Assembly (NCBI GenBank): GCA_013339765.2
Contig: CM023448.1
Span: forward strand, 326,459,441-326,523,440
Direction: 5' to 3'
Length of the DNA: 64,000 nt
Source: Haemaphysalis longicornis
Taxonomy: Eukaryota > Arthropoda > Arachnida > Ixodida > Ixodidae
A program made the translations under genes and the position numbers. This document shows, piece after piece, positions 53,237 through 62,921 of this stretch (its first letter is position 1; each line of letters begins with the position of its first letter). Below the pieces are notes generated by a model. The model was given only the letters and a program-made list of their open reading frames with translations. It was not told the DNA's origin and made no database searches.

Positions 53237-54187
53237 ATGGCGGAGGGCGGCCTGAACGTGGACAGCGTCATTTCGGGTCTGCTGGAGGTGCGCCGGGGGA
53301 CGGCGATGCGGCTCACGGAGCAGGAGATGCGCGACCTCTGCCTGAAGTCGCGCGAGCTCTTTCTGAGCCAGCCGGCACTCCTCGAGCTGGTGGCGCCCCT
53401 CAAGATCTTGGGTGACATACACGGCCAATACCTGGACTTACTGGAGCTGTTCGATGTCGGCGGTTCCCCCGAGGAGTCCTGCTACCTGTTTCTCGGGGAC
53501 TACGTGGACAGGGGCAAGCAGTCCCTGGAAACGATTTGCCTTCTTCTGGCATACAAGCTAAAGTACCCCGAGAACTTCTTCCTCCTGCGGGGGAACCATG
53601 AGTGCGCGGCCATCAGCCGTGTCTACGGCTTCTACGACGAGTGCAAGCGCAGATACAGCGTCAAGCTATGGAAGACGTTCGTGGACTGCTTCGACTGCCT
53701 GCCTCTCGCGGCCATCATCGAGGACAAGATATTCTGCTGCCACGGGGGGCTGTCTCCCGACCTGGAGTCTATGGAGCAGATCAAGAGCATCGCGCGACCG
53801 ACAGACATCCCGAACAAGGGCCTCGTATGCGACCTCCTCTGGTCGGATCCCAACAAGAACATCCAAGGCTGGGGCAAGAGCGTTCGGGGCGTGTCGTACA
53901 GCTTTGGCTCCGACGTGGTGTCCAAGTTCCTCAGCAAGCACAACCTCGACCTCATCTGCAGAGCTCACGAGGTGGTGGAGGATGGGTACGAGTTCTTCGG
54001 CAACCAGCAGCTGGTGACCGTCTTCTCGGCCCCCAACTACTGCGGCAGCTTCAGAAACGCCGGGGCCATGATGCGCGTCGACGAGTCGCTCACCTGCGAT
54101 TTCCAGATCCTGGAACCCCGCAAGGAGAAATTGGCAAAGCCCAACTGCGTTGGCTCCAACTCCGTTGGCAAACCAGTGGCCCGGTGA
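53237..54187 (+). CDS. PP1-type serine/threonine protein phosphatase catalytic subunit, divergent paralogue
   Basis: 316 residues. PP1 is a metallophosphatase that removes phosphate from Ser/Thr with partners supplying specificity. The metal and catalytic motifs are intact: GDIHGQY (59-65), GDYVDRG (87-93), RGNHE (118-122), CCHGG (His 169), RAHEVVEDGYEFF (His 244) and SAPNYCG (Tyr 268). The start at 53237 (MAEGGLNVDS) matches the usual PP1 N-terminus and has a good context (GGGAATGG). An upstream in-frame ATG at 53126 would add a Pro/Ser/Ala-rich leader. Divergent points: a short deletion after LLEV, NYCGSFRNAG where PP1 normally has NYCGEFDNAG, and FGNQQ where PP1 has FAKRQ. The domain is in one exon. 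The frame ends PVAR then TGA, but that TGA lies inside a GTGAGTAA splice donor. It could be an old retrogene or a compact multi-exon gene. Confidence 0.9.
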   Translation: MAEGGLNVDSVISGLLEVRRGTAMRLTEQEMRDLCLKSRELFLSQPALLELVAPLKILGDIHGQYLDLLELFDVGGSPEESCYLFLGDYVDRGKQSLETICLLLAYKLKYPENFFLLRGNHECAAISRVYGFYDECKRRYSVKLWKTFVDCFDCLPLAAIIEDKIFCCHGGLSPDLESMEQIKSIARPTDIPNKGLVCDLLWSDPNKNIQGWGKSVRGVSYSFGSDVVSKFLSKHNLDLICRAHEVVEDGYEFFGNQQLVTVFSAPNYCGSFRNAGAMMRVDESLTCDFQILEPRKEKLAKPNCVGSNSVGKPVAR

Positions 54188-54191
54188 GTAA
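54184..54191 (+). other. Splice donor overlapping the PP1 stop codon
   Basis: CCG|GTGAGTAA matches the donor consensus closely. If used, the stop is skipped and the C-terminal tail comes from a downstream exon not identified here; if not, PP1 ends at PVAR. Confidence 0.5.
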
Positions 54192-54370
54192 TTCTTTTAG
54201 TACGCTTTACATTCTAGCGCGAGGCGTTGGAAAACGATTGTCGCGGTGTTTTATTACCGTAACTACATGAGACGACATGAGACGCCGACCGCCCAAGCCC
54301 CTATGGTGCTACGCCCCTAAAAAGTACACCCCTGGGGCTAAACACGTCCCCTGCGAATGTACTGAGGTGA
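54192..54370 (-). repeat. Dispersed repeat with CGTTTTCCAACGCCTCGCG, copy 2
   Basis: Reverse of 25130-25400: ACTAAAA block, CGTTTTCCAACGCCTCGCG (54217-54235 reversed), TCATGTAGTTACGGTA block and the AGGGGCGTAGCACCATAGGG block. It starts only about 8 bp after the PP1 donor. Confidence 0.7.
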
Positions 54371-54717
54371 CTCGACGGCACCAAATTCTATAGCTCGGAG
54401 GTTAACTTTCAGGGTGATAGATGATCCCAGAGTAGAGATTGTGATTTAATAAAGAAAAAGTAGGCGGGAGGAAGTGTATCTCCCGGCCAGTATTGGCCCT
54501 CCTTGGTCAAGGGCTGGACGGCAAAGTAGCTCGTAAATCGTCACTAATTCATGTGTTTAAAGCAAAGCTTTCAATTTCCCACTGATGATGTCCGCACTCG
54601 TAAGCGCATTGCAGGAAAGCCATTTTTCTCGGACGACGATGGTGAGCTGGGTGAAGTGGAGAAAAATTACAACGCTTCCCTGCGAAGCTTGGCCACAGCT
54701 CCGTTAGGCCCCCTACG
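54371..54717. other. Unannotated spacer
   Basis: No feature recognised. Confidence 0.45.
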
Positions 54718-55535
54718 TTAAAGGGACCCTGCAACACTCTTCGTGCAGTGCAAGTAAACCTGCGCGACGTTTAGATTACACTGCAGGAACACCCGAGCCA
54801 AATATTACACATGCTCGTGAAGCGGCAAGCGCGCAAATCGCCGTGAAAGACGCGGAAAAACCAACCGCGCTCTCTTCAATTCTCCTCATTATGCACCCCT
54901 GGCATGGCCTCTGCGACGTCAATCGGGCCATGGCTGTCCTGGCTGTCCTATTGGCTGTCGCTGGTCAACTTCGCGGCTTAATTCTGGCATTTCCTGTGAC
55001 TATCCGCCGTCGTCGGCGCTGTGTATCAACCTGTTCTGTCTGAACCTGTCCGCATGCTTTTGGTGTTTCTTTTGTTTTGAGTGCGCGCGGAGTTTGAGTG
55101 ACGAACTAAATATTCCACTTTCAACGTGCCCACTCGGCCCACTCGAGCCCACTTATTGCTTCAAAAACGCCCTACCAGCCTGAGCGCTTGCTTGTGAGCA
55201 GGCCGCCATGCCTGCTTTTTTGTGCCACCAGACCGGAAATAGACCTGTCCATGTTGCGGGGAGAGGGACAAAACTCCCCGGCCTGTGACATATCGCAGGC
55301 CGCCGAACAGAACGCCGCGCGACGACCCCCTCTCCGGTAGAGAGCGCGCAGCTTTCGTCGGGTTGTGCGCGGTAGAGTTGAGAGGGAACACTGATGCGCG
55401 ATTTTTCATCGCCGTAGTTTCGGTGATAGTGAACGGATTTTCATAGTTCTTGCGGGAGGAGATTGCTGGGACAATGGACTTTACCCCAAAATACATTCCG
55501 AGTAGTCAATGGTAAGTGTTGCAGGGTCCCTTTAA
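54718..55535. mobile_element. TTAA-flanked MITE, family 2, complete
   Basis: 818 bp from TTAA to TTAA with perfect 21-bp inverted ends (TTAAAGGGACCCTGCAACAC, plus one base). No transposase. The tips match the edges of the composite at 27866-29570. TTAA targeting suggests piggyBac-type mobilisation. Confidence 0.85.
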
Positions 55536-55555
55536 AGGTTGGTGCGCAGCAGAGA

Positions 55556-55798
55556 TTGATTTGATTGATTTTAGGGTTTAACGCGCCGACGCAACGCAGG
55601 CGATGAGGCGCGCCGTAGTGGAGGGCTCCGGGTTAATTTTGACCACCTGGAGCTCTTTATCGTGCGCCGAAATCTAGTACACACGGGCGTTTTTGCTTTT
55701 CGCCTCCATCAGAAAAGCAGCCGCCGCGGCCGGGAATCGAACCCGCGACCTCGTGCTCAGCAGCGCAACGCCTTAGCCACTAGGCCACCGCGGCGGGT
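55556..55798 (-). mobile_element. tRNA-derived SINE, full length, 15-bp target-site duplication
   Basis: Same family as 812-1050, reversed. The B box reads GGGAATCGAACCC and the A box CCACTAGGCCACC. A perfect 15-bp duplication GGTGCGCAGCAGAGA flanks it (55541-55555 and 55796-55810, overlapping the SINE tip by a few bases). It lies 20 bp from the TTAA MITE. Confidence 0.93.
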
Positions 55799-55810
55799 GC
55801 GCAGCAGAGA

Positions 55811-56327
55811 AAGGACGTGACGCGACGTCGCAATGTATTTAGCCCTAACATTGTGTTTTGAGGTGAACACTGAAGGCCGTTACCCACAGTTTGACGTACA
55901 ATGGAGAACGTTGGTCTGCATGTCCTGAGGCTGTTTGTTAGCCGCCGCACGTTAGGCCTAACGTCACCTTTTGTGGTTTAGGACGTTAGGCCTAAGGTCA
56001 CATTTTGAGGTTTAACACCTTGAACGGTGTGGGATATCGTGAGGTTCTAAGGGGCCACCTAGCCAGTACTCCGGCGTAGGCCACCTCGCTTGGTCCCGGC
56101 GTGTCAACCACGCGGGCTCCCGAACCTACGGCAGCCCAGCTAGGTTCGTCGCCACGAGAACACAGTAGACAGTAGTGACGAATCACAGCCGTTTATTTGG
56201 GAACTCCCAAAGCATGCGAGCACAAGGCTCGACGGCGTTCAAGGATCACGCCGTCCGGGTCGTGATCGCGAACGAGAGGCAGGCACTCATGGCGTGCGAC
56301 AAACAACAGTTCCCATCTGAGATACAT
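55811..56327. other. Left flank of the LTR element, with a short tandem repeat
   Basis: Two 31-bp units with a 34-bp period (55950-55980, 55984-56014) share CGTTAGGCCTAA. The rest, including CAGCCGTTTATTTGGGAACT (56187-56206), could be LTR-like DNA of an older element, but this is not demonstrated. Confidence 0.4.
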
Positions 56328-56332
56328 GGTAT

Positions 56333-56983
56333 AGTAATGTTTGGTTCGTTGGTGAAGGTGGTTGGTGTCGTCGTGGAGGGTGGTGAAGGACCCGATGACG
56401 AGACGAGGCCAGCAGGTGATGAAGAAAAAGAAGTTATTTACACGTATTTACAAGAGACGACGATAAAGCAACCATAGGACAAGGCGAAAACCGGGTTACA
56501 ATTAAGCGCCGCAGCGCACAAAGGGTGGTATCGCGGCGCGATCCCCTGATGGGGGCCCGGAGGCCAAAAGTGTGCCGAACCGCCGCACGGTTGGCTGTAA
56601 CGTGCGTGGAGCTCTGGCGCCCAGAGGCTACCACGGGAGCAGGTCTGTCAGCGTGCGCTCTCGGCGGCTGCTCCGGACGAACTCGTTGAAGCCTGCGCGA
56701 GTAGGGCGCACGCAAAGCCGCCCCCTCACAGCAGCGCACATTCCAATTGGGGATTTGTCCTCCCCTCCCCGCCTGTCCGTCCCCGAAGGTCAGGAGGGCA
56801 GGAAAGCCTCCACCGACGCCACGTAAAAAGCCGCCGGGGAGACCCAACAAAGGGTTGCGACTCGCTGGCGTCGGCGGAGGCCGCCCCGACATCCCGCCAA
56901 CGGATGGGGGGGACGCAACTAAGCCGCAAGAAGGGCGGAGGGTCATTGCCCTGACGAGGTGCGTCGGCGCTGGCATCATTACA
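56333..56983 (-). repeat. 3' LTR
   Basis: On - it starts TGTAATGATGCC and ends CAAACATTACT, with short inverted tips GTAATG/CATTAC. Open frames inside it are composition artefacts. Confidence 0.93.
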
Positions 56984-57000
56984 GCCCCCCATCAAAAGCC
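56984..57000 (-). other. Polypurine tract
   Basis: On -, GGCTTTTGATGGGGGGC directly precedes the 3' LTR, the expected place for plus-strand priming. Confidence 0.6.
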
Positions 57001-57640
57001 TGTATCAGGACTGATTGGCCTACTACAGGCAACCCAACCAAGTGATTACAGCGCCGATACCCTCCCAAACAAAGAACACTCGCGAAGAATAACACTGAAA
57101 ATTGGAGACATGTAAGGAAAGCTCCGCATGCCAAGCAAAGCGCAATGTATACTAGTATTAGTGTACTAAAGAAAGGCAGCAAAAAGAAAAAAACCCGTCT
57201 GAGGGAGGACCCGCCAAAGGGGCTTCATGCACGCCGAGCGTACTGACACAACTCGAGTCAATACTAAAGTCACATCAAACGAGAACACTTGGCGGTGAGT
57301 CATGATGCCGCGCAGCGAGCTCTTTCCCCCCTCAGCGCAATGAGTAGCAGGGCTTCCGTTAGCCCGCGCAGTCAGTCGACACTTTCTGCCCCCACAAAGC
57401 GTTCCCGTGCCGGCGTTCCTTGCGCTGGGTTTGCACTCCACTACCCCCACACACGCCCACACCCACACGGACCCCCGGGGCCCCCGTGAGGTGAGTAGCC
57501 AACTCCCACCGACGTTGAGGGGACCCTCGTGCCGGCGCAACGTGGCCAAATCAACCCCCCCCCCCCCAAAAAAAAAAGAAAAAAGAAAAAAAAAAGGACT
57601 CGAAAGGGAGAAGAAACTATCAGAAAGAAAATATCAGAAG
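57001..57640 (-). other. 3' non-coding region of the LTR element
   Basis: Between the RNase H break and the purine tract. Contains a C13/A-rich run (57555-57600) at the break. Frames here do not show RNase H, which appears deleted or replaced. Confidence 0.5.
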
Positions 57641-59308
57641 CATCGGTGAAGAGCCAGTATGGTCTGTCGGTGCGGGGTGTGGCCAGAGCCGTTGCTCCAC
57701 TCAAGGCGTCCTTTAAAGCTTGGAACGCTGCCTCCTCTTCCTCGCCCCAAGGAACGTTGTTAGGCATCCGTTTAGCCGTGAGTCGCGTCAACGGCAGCGC
57801 CAACGTCGCGATGTTTGGGATGTGTTCACGATAGTAGCCACACAGCCCCAGCATACTTCGCACCTTCCTCTTCGTGGTTGGGCGCATCAAGTCCCTGATC
57901 GCGTCTAGTTTCCTCGGATCAGGCGCATGAGTGCCTGAGCCTATGACGTGTCCCAGGTAAGTGATCGATGGCTGTGCGATCTGGCACTTAGCAGCGGCCA
58001 CCGTCATGCCTGCCGCGTCCAGAAGCCCTAAAACCGTGCGCACGTGCTCGAGGTGGTCCTCCCACGTCATCGAAAACACGGCGATGTCGTCGAGGTAAGC
58101 GCACGCGTAGTCGCGGTGGCCGTGGAGGAGGGCATTCATCACGCGTTGGAAGGTGGCGGCTGCGTTTTTCAGGCCGAATGGCATTACCCTCCACGCATAT
58201 TGCCCTTCATGGGTGACAAAAGCTGTGTATTTCTGGCTGTCCGCGGCCACCGGCACCTGCCAATAGCCGCGTTTCAAGTCAAACAGGCTGATAAAGTTCG
58301 CGCGACCACCAGCAACACCAGCTCGTTGGGTAGCGCCGCGGGAAACGCATCGAAGGTGGTGATCTCGTTGAGACTGCGATAGTCGACCGCCATCCTTACA
58401 CTACCGTCCTTCTTAGCCACGCAGACCACCGGGTGCGCATGATCGCTTTCCACGGAGTATATCAGCCCTAGGCCCCGTAGCTCCGTAACCTGTCTGCTCA
58501 CCTCGGGTCTTAGCACCTCAGGGATCCGGTACCTATGCGGCGGTTTTATCGAACATCCCTCCTGAAGAGTGATGCGGTGTTCGCCTACTTTTGCTACTCG
58601 CATTTCCTCGCTGAAGAGCCGTGGGAATTCGGCGAGTAGCCGCCTCATTGGTGTCGCTCTTTCAGGCCCTAGGTGGTCCAGGGTGTGTCCGAGAGGCTCG
58701 GGGAGCTCCGCGAAGGACTCGTCCCCCGGCAGGGGAGTGTAGCCCACTTCCCCAAACTCCTCGTCATCCTGATATATCACCCCCACGAGATCTACGCGAG
58801 CCACTAAACTTTTCAGCCGGTTCGCGTGCACCAGCCTTCGCCTGCCGTGCTCGTCCTCCACGTGGTACGAGTGGTCGCGTTCCTTGCCCACCACCGTGAG
58901 TGGACCGGACCACCTTGCGTTCATCTTATTTGGGATTCCTGTCTCGAGGGCAGCCACCCAGTCTCCCACGTCAAACTGCTTGGCTTTTGCCTTGCGGTTG
59001 TAGAAAGCGGCGTACTTACTTTGCTGGTGACTAGCCACCAGCTTAGCGTCTTCCGCCGCCTTGAGCAAGTTGGCTCGCAACTCTCGTACGAATGCCGCTG
59101 GGCTTTCGCTCAGCGTGTCCGGCACGGCCACTTGCCCCGTCCAGCTATCCCCAAGGATTGCCAGGGGCCCGCAAGGCGTCCGCCCGTATAGGAGCTTAAA
59201 AGGAGGCACGCCAGTTGTCTCATGGGGGACCTCACGGTACGCCCATAGAAGGAACGGTACGAACCTATCCCACTGCTTCGACTCCCGCTGGATAACGTGG
59301 TGCAGCAT
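57641..59308 (-). pseudogene. pol: integrase C-terminus, reverse transcriptase, truncated RNase H
   Basis: One frame (58274-59308) starts inside integrase (FVPFLLWAYREVPHETTG), passes the C-terminal domain (MNARWSGPLTVVGKE ... RLVHANRLK) and an acidic linker, and continues into the RT N-terminus (HPVVCVAKKDGSVRMAVDYR, LNEITTFDAFP). After a frameshift near 58278 the next frame (57630-58277) has MKRGYWQVPV, MPFGLKNAAATFQRVMN, catalytic YLDD (about 58085-58105), LGLCGYYREHI and the start of RNase H (YWLFTDASD, about 57655), where it breaks. RT motifs are clearly of Ty3/gypsy type. Integrase inserts the cDNA; RT and RNase H make it. Integrase precedes RT here, the reverse of the usual Ty3/gypsy order. 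Confidence 0.9.
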
Positions 59309-59830
59309 GTTTTAAAAACCCGGTTCCACCTCTCCACGGACTCGTTACTCTCTGGATGATCAGGCGTGGAGAAACGCGGGGAGCAGCCGAGCCGCTGCAG
59401 AAACTCTCGCGTTAAGGCTGCGGTGAAATTTGTGCCCTGGTCGCAACAAATGCGTTCCGGAACGCCTGTTCGGCTGAATATGACCAAAAGGGCCTCGCAG
59501 GTCGCCCTCGCCGTTATCGTTCGTAGGCACACCACCTCTGGCCAACGGGTGTGTAGGTCTATGACGCACAGAGCATACTTATGCCCTCGGGCGGATGCTG
59601 GCTCTATGGGCCCAATTATGTCCATGTTGACGCATTGAAACGGCCACTCCGGCCGCGTGAGCGGGGTGATGGGCACGCGATCTGTGGCGCGCTTGTCGGC
59701 TCGGAGCTGGCAACCTTGGCAAGATGCGCAGTGCCGTTTCACCTCGGCCTCCATGGCGGCCAGTAGAAGGTATACTTAATTCTGGCCATCGTCTTTCGGA
59801 CACCTAAATGTCCGCCCCATGGGGATTCAT
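59290..59830 (-). pseudogene. pol: integrase zinc-binding and catalytic core
   Basis: The HHCC zinc-binding domain begins HESPWGGHLGVRKTMARIKY (about 59765-59830) and, after a frameshift near 59755, continues HCASCQGCQL (about 59705-59735). The DDE core has MDIIGPI (about 59610-59632, first Asp), CDQGTNFT (about 59425-59450, second Asp) and ESVERWNRVF (about 59310-59345, Glu). A frameshift near 59308, at the run TTTTAAAAACCC, moves it into the frame that leads to RT. The catalytic triad is present. Confidence 0.9.
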
Positions 59831-59881
59831 GCGCGAGCAGCAAAACTTCTCTCCGCCTGTCTTGAGGCAGCACGAGCTGTG

Positions 59882-61734
59882 TCACCTGATCCCCCCACAG
59901 CTGATCTCTATGGAAAAGATGCCGTCCTCCAAGAACAGTCCACCCTTCCCCGCTGCCGCATCCGCAAATGCCTTCTTCAACGTGGGGTCGTTACTCTGCG
60001 CCGCCGCGAGCTTCCTACGTTTTCCCAACCTGGTTTCGGGTGGGTTCTCGTCTCCGTCTACCGGATCGGCATTTTCTCCTGCGGTTGCCTGCTCTGACTC
60101 CGGGGTCTCGACCTCGGTGTCTCGGCTGCTCGAAACCGACGTGAGCGTGACGTTAGTTACCGCGGCAGCCGAGTCACCACTCGCTACCGCCACCGTCTCT
60201 TCGTCCCAACCCCGCGTGTTTTCTCCCATCGCCTGCGCTTCGGCCGCGCCCCCGCTGTCCGCGGCGGGTGGCTCCACCGAGGCCGGTGGCCTCTGGGCTG
60301 CGGCCTGAAGCAGCTCCCAAGCCTCGGCAGACAGTAGCCCGTCGGTGTGTGCCGCCAGTTTGTCGGTCAAGGCGCATAAAACCTGGGCATTTTCCTTGAT
60401 CCCGGCCGCTATCGGCGAGCAATTGCTGTCCGCTATCAACGCTAACGGAAGGGTGACCAGTCTGGCACTTACTCGGTTCCCGAATGCTGCCACGAGTGTA
60501 ATCAATCCATCCGGTTTGACAAGCTTGGTGGGGACCCGGCTCTCCCTTATTACGGTGATTTCGCTTCCTGAATCTACCACCATGCGGAGCGTTTCGCTGC
60601 CACAAGCTACTTCCACCGCAGGAAGTTCTGGCTGGCTTTTCGACACGCTCGCCACCTTCGCCGCCAGCAGATGCGGTTGCGTACTTTCCGCCGTGGCGAC
60701 TCGTTGCACCCGGCGCTCATCCGGAGGCCCATCACGATTTTTTGGGCACTCAGCCGGCGGGTGGGTGGCGCCGCCGCACTTGTGGCACTGGCTTGTTGCC
60801 TGGCTTCCCTGTTTGCCCAGCGGGAATCGACCTTCCCGCTTTCCTGCTCCTTGCGCCGCGCCCTGTGGGTGCAAGTACGGCCTTGAGTTTTTCCTATGAA
60901 GAGTCGCGTGGCTCTCTTCCGCGGAGTCATGCACAGCTAAAAGGTCCGCGATGGCGGTGGCTCTGAACCACTCATTGCCCTCGCGCAACGTCACGTAGCG
61001 CAACTCGTCTGGGCTCAGTGTTGACTTGAACTGGTCCGCGACCAGCAGCCCCACCACGTCCTGAAATGAGCTAACCCGCCTGGCCTCCAAATAGTAATGG
61101 AGGTAGCTCGCAAGCCGTGTGGCGAACTGCTGCCAGCCCTCCTCTTTTCTCTTAGCCGCCCCTAGGAATTTTTTCCGGTATTCCCTCGGGGTGAGCCGGA
61201 GTTCCTTCAGGACAGCCTCCTTAATGTGAGTAAAAGTAAACTGGTCTTCCTTACTCATGCTCGCGCACAAATAGCTCATCCTACTTGCCACCAGTGGGTA
61301 CACCAGGTGGGCTTGGATCTCCTGCGGGACGCCGTACCTTTGGAACAGGCACTCCACTGTGTCAAACCACATTGGCACCTCCGCGTCTGACGGAAATTTT
61401 GGTATTGCCCCGCAGAGCATTTTGAGAAGCTCCGGAGAGCATTTTCTTTCCGCGCGCTCGCGTCACCAGCCACGGCCCCCTCCGGTGCCCCGGCGTTCAT
61501 CCTCGCGAGCTCCACCTGCAACTCAAGTTGACGCGTCTTTTCGCGCTCGTGCTTCAGCTCCCTAGCAGCGTCGCCGTTTTTGGAACCTGCAGTTACCGAC
61601 TTGGCCTTCGCTCCGCCAGCCTGACTTTTCCGGTTACCCTTTTTGCCCCCCTTTTTGCTAGCTGCGCTCGGACGGCCATTATTTACGACGGCAAAAGGGA
61701 GCCCCTCAAAGTATAAGTCGGCGGAAGCCGCCAC
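59882..61734 (-). pseudogene. gag-protease
   Basis: The N-terminal basic/coiled-coil part (61420-61734, ARELKHEREKTRQLELQVEL) runs in one frame. After a frameshift near 61420, a 512-residue frame (59882-61420) carries the capsid-like region (VPMWFDTVECLFQRYGVP, WQQFATRLASYLHYYLEA), a CCHC zinc knuckle CHKCGGATHPPAEC (about 60750-60790), a retropepsin-type VVDSGSEITVI (about 60549-60581) and a Ser/Glu-rich linker toward integrase. Gag would form the particle and bind RNA; the protease would process the polyprotein. The frame is lost near 59895, at CCCCCC, before the integrase HHCC domain. Confidence 0.88.
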
Positions 61735-62264
61735 TCACCTTCGGGGCCGGTCGGTCTGGCGCACGATCCGGTGCGCGTTCTCCGCTCCGAATGGTGCTGG
61801 CGGTGGAAAGCTGGTGGTGCTCGCACTGACGCTCTCCGCGCCTGGACACTGATGCCGCCGCTGTCCCGACGACGCTTCGTTGCACTTTCCCGTCGGTCGA
61901 CGCTTTCACTCCTCAGCTCGTGAGCCGCCGGTTGATCCCGTTGCAGCGGTCTAGTCGTTGACCGAAGTTCAGGTGACTTGTACGACACTGAAGGGCGTCG
62001 GGGGTCCGGACGCCACGCGCAATCGCGCACCGCAGCCCAGTTGTCTTCCGTGGAGATCAGATGCTGTAGGAGTGTCGTCTTGTCTTCTCGGCCGGGTGCT
62101 GACGCGTCAACTGCCTTGTAGGCAGCTTGCCCCAACCCAGCTTCGTCTTCGCCCTTCTTCTTGGAGTCGACTTTTCCTTCTCCTACCCCGGAGCGGTCAT
62201 AGGTCCCCCAACCGTAACCAGTTCGTTCGCAAGGGTGACGCCCACGACGCTGTCGGGCTGCGCC
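61735..62264 (-). other. 5' untranslated leader with primer-binding site
   Basis: On -, the sequence right after the 5' LTR is GGCGCAGCCCGACAGC (with the preceding T, TGGCGCAG), a usual Ty3/gypsy primer-site start. The rest is leader up to the gag ATG at 61734. Confidence 0.6.
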
Positions 62265-62916
62265 AGTAATGTTTGGTTCGTTGGTGAAGGTGGTTGGTGT
62301 CGTCGTGGAGGGTGGTGAAGGACCCGATGACGAGACGAGGCCAGCAGGTGATGAAGAAAAAGAAGTCTATTTACACGTATTTACAAGAGACGACTATGAA
62401 GCAACCATAGGACAAGGCGAAAACTGGGTTACAATTAAGCGCCGCAGCGCACAAAGGGTGGTATCGCGGCGCGATCCCCTGATGGGGGCCCGGAGGCCAA
62501 AAGTGTGCCGAACCGCCGCACGGTTGGCTGTAACGTGCGTGGAGCTCTGGCGCCCAGAGGCTACCACGGGAGCAGGTCTGTCAGCGTGCGCTCTCGGCGG
62601 CTGCTCCGGACGAACTCGTTGAAGCCTGCGCGAGTAGGGCGCACGCAAAGCCGCCCCCTCACAGCAGCGCACATTCCAATTGGGGATTTGTCCTCCCCTC
62701 CCCGCCTGTCCGTCCCCGAAGGTCAGGAGGGCAGGAAAGCCTCCACCGACGCCACGTAAAAAGCCGCCGGGGAGACCCAACAAAGGGTTGCGACTCGCTG
62801 GCGTCGGCGGAGGCCGCCCCGACATCCCGCCAACGGATGGGGGGGACGCAACTAAGCCGCAAGAAGGGCGGAGGGTCATTGCCCTGACGAGGTGCGTCGG
62901 CGCTGGCATCATTACA
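62265..62916 (-). repeat. 5' LTR
   Basis: Near-identical to 56333-56983. Visible differences: one indel at AAGAAGTCTATT, and substitutions around GACGACTATGAAGC and AAAACTGGG. Confidence 0.93.
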
Positions 62917-62921
62917 GGTAT

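Larger units (their letters stand above)
56333..62916 (-). mobile_element. Ty3/gypsy-type LTR retrotransposon with INT upstream of RT
   Basis: 6,584 bp, flanked by a 5-bp duplication GGTAT (56328-56332 and 62917-62921). The LTRs (56333-56983, 62265-62916) differ at only about 4 positions over 650 bp, so the insertion is recent. On -, the order is 5' LTR, primer site, gag with zinc knuckle, protease, integrase, reverse transcriptase, RNase H remnant, purine tract, 3' LTR. No envelope-like gene. Several frameshifts make this copy non-autonomous. Confidence 0.93.

Noticed and set aside
53102..53428. Antisense frames over the PP1 exon
   Set aside because: Shadows of the PP1 coding sequence.
56434..56979. 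181-residue frame on -, and its near-copy at 62394-63176
   Set aside because: Entirely or largely inside the LTRs; GC-rich and no recognisable domain.
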